64,000 bases of DNA from Gymnothorax reevesii (taxonomy: Eukaryota > Chordata > Actinopteri > Anguilliformes > Muraenidae), in assembly GCA_029721435.1 (NCBI GenBank), contig CM056580.1, positions 78,579,367 to 78,643,366 on the forward strand. Reading direction: 5' to 3'. The notes below the pieces were generated by a model. That model ran no database searches, was not told the origin of the DNA, and saw only the letters and a program-made list of their open reading frames with translations. Each line of letters begins with the position of its first letter. The first letter of the stretch is position 1. The position numbers were made by a program, and so were the translations under genes. Below, in pieces: positions 37,391-49,284 of the stretch.

Positions 37391-38487
37391 CGACATTCGG
37401 ATGGAATTTGCCGTTTATCGATTATGCTTTATGTAATTAAAAATGATGATTAACATCAACTCCGAATTTTACTTGCTACAATCGACTTTAGGTTGCCGGG
37501 TAGGTTCGACGACTTCGTACAGATATGAACCGATTTAGTGATCTGAGTTAAAAATCACACAAAACCATCTCAGCTGCTGCGACAAAATGAAACTGGCACT
37601 AATAAGCAGATGTGTACAGCTAATAGAAAGAGAAAGTACTGTCACGCATAAATCCTGTAAGACCATGCCGTTCCACGACAAATAACCTTTTGTCCTATAC
37701 TGACCCCTATCTACAAGATGGAAAAATATCAGACAATGGGATCATGTTTCAAATAGTCCGAATGGCATTCGATGACAGGCGCTACCCTGAATATCAATTC
37801 AGCGAGCAGGTAATTGATTTTTTTTTTTTTTTAACTCAAAAAATTATGCTATTTATTCTTTAATCACTGCATAACAAGCCTAGACGCCACGGACCTTGAC
37901 GAGTAAAAAATTATACATACGCCATAATATGCAGTTGTATAACGTATAACCAACATAATGTAGGCTATCTGGAGGGAGACTTTCAGTGTATTAAGTGGCA
38001 ATAAGTCTGTTACTTTTCAGAGACTTGAAAGATTGCATCAAGAGGTTCAGTTATTAGTTTTGTGCAAACTTTGAGGTTTTGGCTTTTGTTTGTTGTTGCA
38101 CAGTGTTCAGCAGAGGTGACAATGCGCTGCACTATTGACTCGGAGCAAGAATGATTGAGCAATGGATTGGCTCGGAGCAATGATAGTGTGTGTGTGAACG
38201 ATGGGTGCGCCCAAGGATGGGCTGGCGAAGCTTCCAAGCCATATTCGTGCCTATAGTCCATGGGATGCGAGAAGCCAAAACTACAAGCTGTCACTGACAT
38301 TATGATAATTATTATGACATGTCACTGACCTTATTTGTGGCGATTTGTACCCCAATGGGAGATCGCCATTTGAAGAAATTGGGTTTTGTTTGGCTGCAAA
38401 AGCATGCGCCAGACACCACTTTCAAGGTGCATAACCCTGGCATTTCCTGGTGATAATGCTGCTCTTGTTTACACATTTTGTAAATAA
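37391..38487. other. No gene seen
   Basis: AT-rich DNA with a poly(T) run at about 37819-37831. No feature is supported. Confidence 0.4.
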
Positions 38488-40505
38488 TATACACTGCCTA
38501 GCAAACAAAAAAAAAAAATCACCACTTGGATTGAACAAAGCAACTAGGTCAGAGCCTTCCATTGAATGGATGAACTGGAAGATTAATATGTTTCACCTGA
38601 CAACAAGTAACCATTACTGAGTAGCTTCTCACTTCTCAAACAACCATGTCGGAAGACATATTCTGTGGTCGTGGAAAAGATGTAACCCGGTTTCAGAAGG
38701 GCCAGATGTTTAGTCTGCGTCAAGCAAACAACCAAAGAGATTGCTGAAACCACTAGAATTGGGTTAAGAACTGTCTAACGGATTATTAAAACCTGGAAGG
38801 ATAGTAGTGAACCATCATCCTCAAAGAAGAAATGTAATCAGAAAAAAATTCAAATGACCATGATCAAAGATCACAAACGTTTGGTGAAACCAAATCATAA
38901 ACAAGTGTTGCCAGACAAAAGAAACATCTCCTACCGGGACTTACGTTAGTGCTTTTCATACGGACTCAGATTTAAAAGTGTGACCGCAACAGTTTTCAAT
39001 GTATAGTCCATTGAATATCAGTGACTTTTAAGATTGACCTTTCAAGGTCACACAAGGTAAAAGCTCATGGTGTATAATAAAAGCCCATATAGGAGTTCCT
39101 ATCTGGTCATAATAGTAAACAGTGGCATCTCTGGAAGTGATAATTGGTGGAGCCCGGACCGTGCCTTTGCGTCAAGTGAGTGAGTGGACAAGTATGCAAA
39201 CCGAACGCAGCCTTAGATTCCCCTAGTAAAAATGTCTGCCCCCTGATATTGACGCCGATTTCAAGACTCGCCAGTTTTAAAATGCGTCGCACTGGATCAT
39301 TGCCAAATTAAAATGTATAAAACTATGCATTTTAGACGCTTCAAGAATTCTACTTTCCACTGAAATATACACTGCCGGGGTGCGGTCTCCTCCTTTAAAA
39401 TGCAAAATATATCATTTTCACTGATGACCAAGCCCTCGATGTTTAACCCCCAACCCCCACAGAAACTATCAAAGCCACCCCATCATGCAGCATATGATTG
39501 GAAGCAGAATTGAAAGAAGCACATTTTGATTTTAGTTTGAAGTCAATATGATGAATTTGTTGGAAGTTACTGCAAAAAAAAAGAACATTCTAACATTTCT
39601 GATGACCTTGGCCTTCATCCAATCAAAATTTAATCAAGTCATCTAGAGACCATTTAAAGTCAATCAGTGCAACTGTGCAGACGCTAGATCATTATTACAC
39701 GGACACACAAACAGAGAAACAATCCACACCGTTTACAATACCTTGCCCCACTGGCTCTGTCGCGGGCGAGGTTAAAATCAGTAGTAGAACTCCTGGCTAT
39801 GTTTCATGGTGAAAGTACAAGTATTTCTACAAGAACAATGCAGAGAGAACTCAAGGGATTGGGATTAAAAAGCTGTGTAGCCTTAAGAAAACCACTAATC
39901 AGTGAGGCCAATTGGGGGAAAAAAGCGCTTTAATTTAGAAGGGAGCATAAAGATTAGACTCTGCAGCAATGGGTAAAGGTCACATGGTCTGCTGAGTCCA
40001 GATTTACCCTTTTTCAGAGTGATGGGTGAAACAGGGGAAGACCTGGCAGTGGAAGTAATGTACCCATCATGCTTAGTGCCGACTGTACAAGCCTGTGGGG
40101 GCAGTGTCATGATCTGGGGTTGCTTCAGTTGGTCAGGTCTAGGTTCAGCAAGGATTTGGGCCCAATAAATTAGGTCAGCGGACTACCTGAATATACTGAA
40201 TGTCGGGGGTTTTCCGTCCATGGATTTTTTTTCTTCCCTGGTGGCACAGGCATATTCCAAGAGGACAATGCCGGGATTCATCGAGCTCAAATTGTGAAAG
40301 AGTGGAGCATGAGACTTCATTTTCACACATGGATTGGCCACCAGAGTCCCGACCATAACCGCACTGAGAATCTCTGGGATGTGCTGGAGAATAATTTACA
40401 AAGTGGTCCCACTCTCCCATCATCAATAGAAGGTTTTGGCAAAAAATTGACAGGACAGCAAATGCTTGGCATCAAAGCTAAAGGTGGTCCAACGAAATAT
40501 TAAGA
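38488..40505 (+). mobile_element. Degenerate Tc1-like element (family B), split by an insertion
   Basis: The left end ATACACTGCCTAGCAAAC and a right part ending near GGTGGTCCAACGAAATATTA enclose plus-strand transposase remnants: an N-terminal HTH region at 38646-38900, then the catalytic and C-terminal regions at 39772-40505. The reading frame is broken many times. About 870 bp of foreign sequence (38902-39771) interrupts the region between the DNA-binding and catalytic parts. Confidence 0.7.
38902..39771 (+). mobile_element. Insertion in Tc1 remnant; member of hairpin-terminated repeat family
   Basis: It starts after AAATCATAAAC and ends before AAAATCAGTAGTAG, the two halves of the Tc1 body. 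It has no coding capacity. Its 3' end has the family signature: a GGACACACAAACAGAG-like run, then AATACC and a short stem-loop (CCTTGCCC / GGGCGAGG, 39741-39770). Confidence 0.55.
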
Positions 40506-40516
40506 TATGTAATATA

Positions 40517-40960
40517 TACTGAACAACAAAAGAAACGAAAGTTTTTCTGTGTGGTTTAGACGAGGGGGTGTGTGTCCTGTTGAGTTTTCTAACAAAATAC
40601 AGAGTAAAGTTGGTGAGCTGTACCCAATGGAGCATAAGTTTGCAGACAAACATGATCACGTGTGATGGCGAGCACATGTATGAATTAACGGATGTGTGGC
40701 ATGTTTTGAGCAATACTGCAGCGTCGGCAAAAATTGGGAGTGGCGATTTCGTTGGTGTATCCGGGGTCTATAAAAGAAAATGGTAACATTTGACATTTAC
40801 CGCATTTTCATGATGCCACGCTTCACACAAAATCTCAGGGAACACGCCATTGGTATGCTTCATGCTGGTATGATGGGTGGCAACGTTGCCAGACGTCTTA
40901 ATGTTCACGATTCAACCATCAGTAGGCTGAGGACGAGGACAACTTTTAATTATGTAAATT
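40517..40960 (+). mobile_element. Truncated Tc1-like element, 5' end only
   Basis: It begins with a TATACTGAACAACAAAAGAA terminus typical of another fish Tc1 group. It then carries the first helix-turn-helix of a transposase (MPRFTQNLREHAIGMLHAG, VARRLNVHDSTISRLR) from about 40813. The similarity stops near 40950, and no matching right end is seen before 41500. Confidence 0.7.
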
Positions 40961-41522
40961 CACTCAACTCCACGTCAAAATCAGGAGAGTATTTTTCTTC
41001 TATGATTATTGGCGATGGCTTCCAGCTTACGTTCTTCATATCCCTTGGCTAAAGCTTCAAACAGTGCTTTGAATCCACAAATTTCCATAGAATGCACCTT
41101 AATATAAAAAGCATGAGGTCCAAGTAACCAAAATATGAATACAATGCAAATCAGATTATGCCTTGCAGTCCAGCAGATTCACTATCTTGGGCTGCAAGTC
41201 CTGAGCATGCAAAGTAATCGTGACATAGCCCCTTTAAGTATTAATATGTTTTGCTAGTGCATGGCCAAGCATAATTTATGTGGTACTATTAGGAATGAAA
41301 GAGTAACGGTTGGAGCAATTTTCTTCTCACTTGAATTGTTTCGCTCACCTGAACATCTGTAACACACAATTTCATTGGTAGCGGAATATTCCACCCATGG
41401 CATCCTTGTAGTGAGGTCAGAACATGGGTCCGAGTCGATGTAGACGGTCACGGACTGTTACAAAAACGCGCAAGAATGACTGGATACAGGGACTGGCCAA
41501 ACCTCTCAACGACCCTGTCCAG

Positions 41523-41572
41523 GGTAACAAGAGATAGTACCCTTGATTTTAGCCAAAAGGCAGAGAAGCTAT
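41523..41572 (-). pseudogene. U2 snRNA-derived fragment (5' region)
   Basis: Read on the minus strand from 41572, about 50 nt align to the 5' end of U2 spliceosomal RNA with about 8 differences by eye, including the CTTTTGGCTAA block. The branch-site recognition core, GTAGTA in U2, reads GTACTA here. The sequence then diverges, and the Sm site and 3' stem-loops are missing. It is therefore a truncated retro-copy or a repeat head borrowed from U2, not a functional snRNA gene. Confidence 0.7.
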
Positions 41573-42618
41573 CGATAATAGAATTGGTGCGTCTGATTAG
41601 GAATCCAAATCCTTACATTTGCAGCGTGCATTTCTAATTAGGCCTATTTAACGTCGGAGCGCTGACAGGCAGTGGCATTTCAGGTTTGTAAGAGCTGAAA
41701 ATACACAGATTTATCCATGTCAACAGACTAATGGTGTGAAGACAGTGGTAAAATGCATACAGTCCACTATTGCTGTGATTTTAACCATTTTTTTCCAATC
41801 CAAGGACCCTCACTTGGGTTCATATGCATCCAAGGGAACTTGATCATTATTAGAAAGATTTCATACTTTTTATAAATTAAAATCTAGAATTAAAAATTTT
41901 ATTTCAATTCTGACCAGGGACAACAACAACTCCCCACCCCTCCCCCCCCAACAGTGCCACAGCCTTAGGTTAAACATCCACATTTTATTGTTCGACAAAA
42001 ATAATTTGACACCAAAAGTAGGGGGAGGGATAATCAAGTTCAAAATTTCAACACACCCATTTAGGACTTGATAAACTCTATCAATACAAGAACACTTACA
42101 CCAAAAGTAACTCTGTATCTTGAAAATAACCCCCCAACGCTTGAAGAATGAAAAAAAGAAACCAAAAAGTGGCATTTTCTGCCCATTCCGCCTGGTATGC
42201 ATAAGCTATTCTTTCGGTTTGGCGATATACTGTTGAATAAATGCTTTGAAACCCATTTGGGAATTAAAACTATTATTATTATTATTATTAATTATTATAT
42301 TACTTCAGTGCTGTCTACTAATTTAGCCTAATGTAACCGTTAGCCAAGCAATTACTGTATAATAAAGCTAGCTGGCTAGCTTGTTTGAGTTGTCAGGCAA
42401 CCAACTGTAGCATTCAGCTAGCTTGCTAGCTACTTGGAGGTGTCAAGGAACTGACTGCTAGCTAGCTAGTTTGAGCCAAGTTCTTAACAGCTAGGAAGAT
42501 AAAAGTATGGCTAATATTGGATGGAACCTGACACAAACCAAGCTAAATCATCATATAATTTTGTTAAAAAGGAAAAAAACATACCTGCGACAACTGTTTA
42601 ACTGCTGGATGTTGTGTC
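41573..42618. other. No gene; (TAT)n and CTAG-rich repeats
   Basis: A (TAT)n trinucleotide run lies at about 42271-42297. At 42366-42475 there are two diverged copies of a unit of about 60 bp built on GCTAGCTNGCTAGC. No gene is supported. Confidence 0.55.
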
Positions 42619-42920
42619 AGCAGCATGGTGGTGCAGTGGTTGACTGTCACCTCACAGCAAAGTGGTCGTGGGTTCGATCCGGGCCTGGGGCCTTTCTGTG
42701 TGGAGTTTGCATGTTCTCCCCGTGTTCACGTGGGTTTCCTCCGGGTGCTCCGGTATCCGCAAAACCCACAAAAACATGCATCATAGAAACGCTTCTACCA
42801 GGAACTGGCTATAGAAGTGGAGTTGGTCCCCGGACGCTGCTCTGTGTGGCTGCCCACTGCTCCTAACTATAGGATGGGTTAAACGCAGAGGACTAATTAC
42901 CCCACGGGGTTCAATAAAGC
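42619..42920 (+). mobile_element. tRNA-derived SINE
   Basis: The head contains an RNA polymerase III A box (TGGTGCAGTGG, 42629-42639) and a B box (GGTTCGATCC, 42671-42680). It is followed by the conserved fish-SINE body (GAGTTTGCATGTTCTCCCCG, then GTGGGTTTCCTCCGGGTGCT). It ends near AATAAAGC. The body is partly truncated where the usual CTCCCACAGTCC block would be. It is transcribed by Pol III if active, but here it is probably a fossil. Confidence 0.82.
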
Positions 42921-43849
42921 ATATATCTCGCTCTCTGTGTTGAATATAATCGTCTGCTTGGGGATTTCAATGGTTTGCTTGCAGTCAACCAGGAGCCACA
43001 ATGCATTATGTAAATATAATTTATTACATTAGAACTTTGCAACATCCGACAGGTGAACCAAAGTGCTCGCTTAAGATTATATTTTTAATGATAAAAGGGG
43101 GAAAAACATATCCGATTTAGTTTTTTGGGTGGGGTGTGTCATTTCGTTAGGTACCAACTCCCAATGCAAAATATCTCCCAAATGACCCAATGCACCATCC
43201 CTGAAGTGGGTGCAATCATTTTTTTTTTTTTGGCCATTTATTCCTCCCCCCCGCCACCAAAAGTGAAGGACTCATGCAAAACCAGGACTTGACTCATATG
43301 TGACTGAATACTTGTTTATTTGTTTGGCAATACATGGTAACAAAAACTCCAATCTTATTGCATTCACTGAATGTCTTCAATGAAAGTGGATTATAAGTAA
43401 CACCCAACTGGCAACCTGTGCAGATGACTGGTCCTGTTAGGCCCATTCTAGTTGTCACAATTTCAGGTTCATTGTAATCACCACTCACCGATTTAACATC
43501 ATTTTCCATAAAATTGAAAACTTCCAGCACTAAGGCTGATGGAACATGTTCCACTCATTAAAAGATTTGCATGGCTGGAAATTTTAAATAGAAAGTTCCC
43601 ATTATCAGAAAAAAATAAAAGCAATAAAAATTTGGGCGCATTTGATTTTGCTTCCGGTTGATAAAGAACTGACCAGGGCTCAGAGAAGCAAAATGATCTA
43701 CAGCATTTATCTTCCTGTACACACGCACCACAAAACTGCAACTGTACAATAGTGTTTGTTTTTGGCTGAGGTCCTGGGATTTCAGCTTACCAGTTGACTC
43801 AAGCATGCAGTTCCCATGGCAAGGATTTGTAGGTGGGCCTCTAAAAAAC
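42921..43849. other. No gene seen
   Basis: AT-rich DNA with a poly(T) run at about 43220-43231. No supported feature. Confidence 0.4.
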
Positions 43850-44012
43850 AAGTGTTTGCCAATAACGTGGCAATATTCCCCGCCGCCTCAATTTTATGTG
43901 TCCGTACGGATGTACGGACGGATAGACGTACGAATGTACATACGGACGGACAGACGGAGCCCAATGCTATATCCCCTGCTTCGCGGTAATCGCGCAGCGG
44001 GGGATAATAATG
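43850..44012 (+). mobile_element. Hairpin-terminated repeat family, copy
   Basis: It starts near CCAATAACGTGGCAATATTCCC and carries a GTACGGACGGATAGACGTAC-type palindrome-rich tract. It ends in a stem-loop at 43968-44006 (TATATCCCCTGC paired with GCAGCGGGGGATA). The same end architecture recurs five more times in 39.7-50.3 kb. Confidence 0.55.
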
Positions 44013-45365
44013 AGAATAATAAACAAGTGATGTAAAGCATAACTTTTCTTACCTGTTTTTTTTTTTTGGATTACCTTGACTTCGACCCAATAAGGTCCAA
44101 AATGTAATCAGGTGATCATGCGATCGCAGCACACCTTTCCAGAAAACTGTGTGCAATCTGATCGAGCCGTTTTTGCTCTACACTGCTGAGACATGTAAAC
44201 AAATAAATGCCACTGAAAATGATAGCCCTCGCCATTTGTCAGGCAGGGTAAAAATGTACAACCGTGGAGTAATCCCACAGACTAAATGGGTAATTTATAC
44301 CAAAAAAAAAAAAAAACAAATTGCAAAACAGTCCCTAACACTCAAGCCACCAAGTGCCCAAAGCCACTCACTGGGAGGCTTCTGACCTCATCAGATGCAG
44401 TACCAACAACTTTTCACTTCCTGGTAATTCACACATCAGTACCTGTTACAGAGGAACGCCATAAAAATTTTACAAAGTTTGTTGCTTCTTTCTTGCAAAC
44501 AGAGCAACAATTGGAAGTAAAATGCACCCATCACTTTTATCTGTCCTCGGAGTCTGCAGAGGACCTGTTGAACTGATTATGATATCAGCACATGAATCCT
44601 TTTCTCACTGAAGTCACATTTTTTCCCCGCTTTGTTGGAGTTTTTCATCCCCCTTGTCCCGACGAGCACATCTCCTCCAATCTCATGAACAAGATATTTC
44701 AGAACATTGAGAGCTCAGAATAATAGGGCTCAATTTATACTGTGAACACTAAAGTTTAGGAATTTGTACAGATTTTTCAAAACAATGCAGCAATGTTCAC
44801 ACTTTTGAGTGGCAGTCATATTTTGTCTAAACAGTACCTTCTGTAAACAGAACCAAGTAATCACTCACCATTGAGTTGCACATGAATAACCAACTGCATT
44901 AATTTTTCCTTAAGATAGTCATTTATGATAAAAGCCGTACACCACGAAATATAGTATAGTGCGGCATAATAAAAAAAATTTGCATGCAACCCCCCCCCCA
45001 AAAAATAAAAAAAAGGCAGTAACATATCTGGCTGAATCATCAACCTTTGTAACACTAAGTTGGTAAACAATACCTGACTTTGGCAGGAAGTCTGTCACAG
45101 TTTTTACAGGGTCCACAGTGAACAGATGTGTCCATCAAGACAAATAAACAGACAATATGTTGTTGCCTTGAAAACAGCATTGCCACAGAAAGAATGGCTG
45201 CCCTGAGCAACAGCGTTGTAAAAAGAGTAATTGCTCCCTCCGGATTTCTTCCATTTTTGCATTTTTGTAACTTAAATATATCAGATCAGATCTAATTTTA
45301 ATATGAGAAAAAGATAGCCCGAAGTAAACACAAAATTTTAAACAATGTTTAAATGATGCGTTTCA
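44013..45365. other. No gene seen
   Basis: AT-rich DNA with poly(T) (44056-44068), poly(A) (44303-44315) and poly(C) (44990-44999) runs. No coding sequence is supported. Confidence 0.4.
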
Positions 45366-45645
45366 TTTACTGAAGGAAAAAAAAAATAGCGCACTGTTGC
45401 GAGGGGGACCCCTCAGCCTTGCACTTGCCGTGCCGTGGCGGCCATATTGATTATCGCAGCGGGGCAGATATCAATAGGGAGCTCCTCAAACCAGCCCCAA
45501 CATACCACCAGAAAATGAGAGCATTTGGCCGTGGTGTTTTTCAGGTATCATGCAGAAACGAGAAGTTAACGGACAGACAGACAGAGACGCTGCTCACCAC
45601 GACAATATCCCTCCACCACTTTCATCGGCTGAGGAGTTAAAAACT
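45366..45645 (+). mobile_element. Hairpin-terminated repeat family, copy
   Basis: Ends with GACAGACAGACAGAGACG followed by ACAATATCCCTCC and a short stem-loop closing in GGCTGAGGAGTTA (45603-45640). The 5' limit is uncertain. Confidence 0.45.
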
Positions 45646-45897
45646 AAACGACCCTTGCAAAAAAGCAACTGCCCCCATACTTAGTCAAGCAACCAATTAA
45701 ACAAATTTATTTATATTCCTGAAGTAAGAATTTCGGGGATATCATGGTTTCGCCCCACCCGCCGCTGCCTCGTCCACAGATCATAGTCGTTAGCGAGATA
45801 ACTCACAAAATACTTTACATTGGCTTTTCATTTTTAGCATATTGGTAGATATGGTAAAGAGGATGAACTAATTAGATTTTGGGTAAGTATGCATTTG

Positions 45898-45911
45898 CCA
45901 CTAGGTGGCAC
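45898..45911 (+). promoter_or_regulatory. CTCF-like motif
   Basis: CCACTAGGTGGCAC matches the published vertebrate CTCF core (CCASYAGRKGGCRS) at every position. It lies inside a repeat, so occupancy is unknown. Confidence 0.45.
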
Positions 45912-46324
45912 TTTCTATAGAAAAAAATCAGTTTAACCATACCTCTGGAACAACTACTTACACAGAGCTCAAATGTGCTTCATATAGTACATCTAATACA
46001 GGGGAATCTAATAAAGTGGGCTCTGAGTATTGGTTAGTTTCGGGAATATACCCCCTGATGTCGACCACTAAAGCGTAGGCCTAGTTGATAACTGCATTCA
46101 GTCTCACTAGGCCGCATTCACTGCATGGGTGCAGCACTCTAAAGCCTGCTTCTGCCCTTTTCTGTGTATTATTCTGCCAATATTGTCGCCATGGCAACCA
46201 AAACCGATAGGCGTCATATTGAAGTATAACACATGACCATATCAACTAGGTTGATACCGTCGGAGGCGACAGCTTGGGGTATATCCCCGAATGCCCCCAA
46301 TCTTCCAATTCCCCAATCCATGAA

Positions 46325-46735
46325 TAGACTTTCATTTGAACGTAATTTCAGGTCAATCAGACAAATGGTTCTGAAGATATGGCCAAAACGGTAATTTTCC
46401 ATCACAAAGCGCCACCTGGTGGCAAAATATTGAACCAAACAGGTATAATGTCATCATGTGACACGTTGTGAGGTCATGACCTTGTAGTTGCACATAGTTT
46501 CATGTCAATTGGACAAATAGTTCCAAAGATATTGCAAAAATGGTGAATTTTATGTGACAAAGCTCCACCTTGTGACAAAATTTTGAACCAAACAGGTATA
46601 ATGTCATCGTGGGACACATACTCAGGTCATGAACTTTCATTTGCACTTGATTTGAGGTCAATCAGACAAATTTTTCCAGAGATATGATCAATGGAGTGAT
46701 TTTTCAGTTTTTGGCCCCTGGTGGCCAATCTAGAA
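46325..46735 (+). repeat. Tandem repeat, about 152-bp period, three units
   Basis: Units share, in order, TCAATxxGACAAAT, GATAT, a CTGGTGG-like box and TTGAACCAAACAGGTATAAT. The CTGGTGG-like boxes start at 46409, 46562 and about 46713, giving a period of 152-153 bp. The third unit is cut short. The repeat is internal to the element at 45735-46905. Confidence 0.8.
46409..46422 (-). promoter_or_regulatory. CTCF-like motif
   Basis: On the minus strand this reads CCACCAGGTGGCGC, matching every position of the CTCF core consensus. The equivalent positions of the next two tandem units are degraded (GCTCCACCTTGTGAC; GGCCCCTGGTGGCC). It points towards the plus-strand motif at 45898. Confidence 0.45.
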
Positions 46736-47389
46736 ATTGTAAATAGTCTAAAATCGAATCAGTTCTTCCTCTTTATGATACTTACTTATATGCAAAACAT
46801 GAAATTTCTAATTGAAATATTACTGAAGTTATCGCGTTAACATGTAGGGTGGTGCGGCGGCGGCCGGACCAAAAACATATCCCCCAAACGCCATTCGGGG
46901 ATATAAATATGAAAGTTCTGTCCAAACTTGCAGCCTGTACTATGTCCACAAGGAAATCTCTATTCTCGGAGTGAATCTATTGCTCAGTCCCTCAAGGAAG
47001 TTGCATGTCGCGATTGCAATTGTAAAAGCAAATTTAACCAATCCACGCAAATTTCTCGCGGACAAAAAAGAAATTGCCAAGACATTGCAACTTTCATTGC
47101 CACTTTTTGAAAAAGTTTCCGCGAAAAAACAATTTAAAAAAGCCAGGAAAATCCTGGAAGGATTGTTTGTCAATTATGTGAATGATTGCGAGCAAGTCAG
47201 GGTTAGTAATTAAGGGGAGCTCTGGGCCGCACCAATCTTTAGTCCGAGAGACGCCCCTGGGCGTGTGGCATAGGCTATCTTAAAACAAACATATCCAACT
47301 CATTATAAAGTCTGCTTATGTTATAATAAGCCAACAAATAGCAAAGTTACCGCTGTGGACTGATTCATATTGCAATATTGAGGCGAAAA

Positions 47390-47823
47390 AAAGGACTTTA
47401 CGACTTTACGTCAGATCTGCATTTAACCCTAACACAATTGAAGATTTGATTGGGATCAGTGTGGAGGGTCCTCTGGACATATTTGATGCCTCACACGCAG
47501 TGAGGAGATTTATAGAAGGGCAGAGAGCAAGGAGACCCAATGTTAAATCCTGGCCTCTAGATATGGTATAAAGCCAATGTAGTGGAAACCTTTGTTAATC
47601 AAAGAACTCATGACTCTCATATTGTTTAATAATTGTCATTTGTTGGAGACAGTTGCATTGTTAATGTAGAGTGTTATATTTTAGTTTCCTTTAAACATAA
47701 AAATATATATATTGGTGCTTCTTTGATTTAGGTGTGTGTGCTCCTAAATTTTTGTTTGTGCTCCTAACTTTTTGAACTCAGGAGCGCAGCGCTACCAAGC
47801 AAAAAAGTTAATTTCGAGCCCTG
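47390..47823 (+). mobile_element. hAT-like transposase C-terminal remnant and end
   Basis: The plus strand 47420-47572 reads as a short C-terminal protein piece (ISVEGPLDIFDASHAVRRF, then a stop). It resembles the end of the dimerisation region of hAT-type transposases and related domesticated proteins. At 47807-47823 the sequence TTAATTTCGAGCCCTG looks like a hAT terminus of the CAGGGCTCGAAATTAA type, seen in reverse. The rest of the element is missing or unrecognisable. Confidence 0.4.
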
Positions 47824-48159
47824 CTGTGTGCTCTCTCCCTCAGAGCGGAGTGGCACAGCCATGTCTGCTATCAGAGAGGTCTTTAGCGTGCGCTAGAAGA
47901 ACTTAAATGATGAGAAAAATGTTTTATTGGTAGAACTAATTTGTGTCAGTGTTTTGTCCAGCGGTAGTGGAGTTTTTCAGTCAGCGTCTGCTCAGCTGAT
48001 GTGTGTGTGCGTGGGGGGGGGCGCGTCTCACTGGGGAGGAGCAGCCATCACATCGATGGCTGGTTGAAACCTTTCAATAAATGTTTGTCTAACTTGAGAC
48101 CTGTGATATTTGTTATCATTGTGTCATTTTTTTTATGTAAATTGAGGGAGCAGAAGCAG

Positions 48160-48289
48160 TATCGGCCACAAATATTGGCCCAAGAAAATCGGCAGTCCAT
48201 AATCGGCCATCGGCTAAGGGCGATGGAAAAAAATCGGTATCGGCATCGGCCCTAAAAAAATCCATATCGGTCGATCCCTATTCCAAAGA
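48160..48289. mobile_element. End of a DNA-transposon repeat (ATCGG-rich)
   Basis: A run of ATCGGC/ATCGGT words ends in CATATCGGTCGATCCCTA, which read in reverse is the TAGGGATCGACCGATATG-type end common in fish repeats. The other end was not found. Confidence 0.45.
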
Positions 48290-49048
48290 CCAGCCCACCA
48301 AAATTCCTCCAAGAGTACAAAGAAGACACATCCACGAAAGAACCAAGATTAACATCTGAAGGACAACAGACCTCACGTGCCTCAGTTAAAGGGATAGTTC
48401 ATCCAAAAATAAAATTCAGTCATCTACTCACCTCAAGGCTAATCAAAGGGTCCATGAATTTATTTCGTCCTCAGAACTCTTTTAGAGTTACAAGGACAAA
48501 CAGCATTGAAAACAAATCCAAAATCACAAATCCAAATCAACTGAAGTCTATTGGAGACCATGCATCAAAAACAACATTTATAAAACACAAAATGCCTCCA
48601 TGTTGCTCCTGTGGCGCAATCCAAGATTCCGTAAGCCCTGACATACAAATTTGACTCGTAAAGATGTGTTTGCACCATGTTTTTAGCCTAAATGTCCAAT
48701 GTAGCCACTTAGCTAGGAGCCCAGTTTATCTTCGCAAGAAGTTGTTCACCTAGCTGCGGTGGCCGACGAGGGTTAATGCACTGTTCAGTCAGTGAATACA
48801 AATATTCAAAACTGCAGTGTGATTCTCCAATTGGAGATGTTTATAGCTGCTGCAGCGTATTTGCCCTTGTCAGCCACTGTAGGTAGATCATGAATTTTAA
48901 ACGCATTCTGCCAAGATGGACAAGGCTCCTACCCAAGTGGCTACATTGGACATTAAGGCTAAAAACATGGAGAAATGCCAGGCCTTGTGTTGCTCTGGTT
49001 ATGCCCCCGGCTGAAACAGTTGAAGAACATGTACAGAAAGCGAGTGTT

Positions 49049-49284
49049 AGGCATCATCTGCTATGTATGACCATTCAGATCACCAAAAATCATAAACCTC
49101 CGTCGAGCAGTGTTCACGTTAGAGCGCGACAAAGAATTTCAAGATGGCTGCTGCGGCAGCAATATTGGTTAGTGGAGTGAGTTCAAAATCAATAGGCATC
49201 GTCCCCTATGTATGACCATTCACCCCAACAAAAATCATAAACCTCAGTCCAGCGGTGTTCACATTAGAGCACGACAAAGGAAAA
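49049..49284. repeat. Direct repeat, about 143-bp spacing
   Basis: Two copies of a segment of about 92 bp starting AGGCATCNTC and containing CTATGTATGACCATTCA, AAAATCATAAACCTC and GTGTTCAC lie at 49049 and 49192, inside the TTAA element. Confidence 0.75.

Larger units (their letters stand above)
45735..46905 (+). mobile_element. Long member of the hairpin-terminated repeat family
   Basis: The left end reads GGGGATATCATGGTTTCGCC. The right end is a hairpin (ATATCCCCCAA to TTCGGGGATAT, 46877-46904) preceded by a GGTGCGGCGGCGGCCGGACC tract. The roughly 1.17-kb body has no transposase. It contains an internal GGGGTATATCCCCGAA palindrome near 46275 and three tandem units of about 152 bp (46325-46735). 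Boundaries come from end symmetry; no target duplication is certain. Confidence 0.5.

Noticed and set aside
37391..38487. Open frame of 96 residues on the minus strand near 38010-38300
   Set aside because: No recognisable motif, no splice support and no conserved family feature.
41523..41572. Functional U2 snRNA gene
   Set aside because: Only the first 50 nt or so match. The branch-recognition core is altered and the Sm site and 3' domains are absent.
42619..42690. Possible tRNA gene (A and B boxes)
   Set aside because: The boxes belong to a SINE head; no cloverleaf with an intact anticodon arm and acceptor stem can be drawn.
46325..46735. CRISPR-like array
   Set aside because: The roughly 152-bp tandem units are adjacent with no short-repeat/unique-spacer pattern, and the genome is eukaryotic.
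46928..47213. Overlapping frames of 60-80 residues on both strands
   Set aside because: One plus-strand frame has a plausible amino-acid mix, but no motif, no relative and no gene structure were recognised, and antisense frames are equally open.
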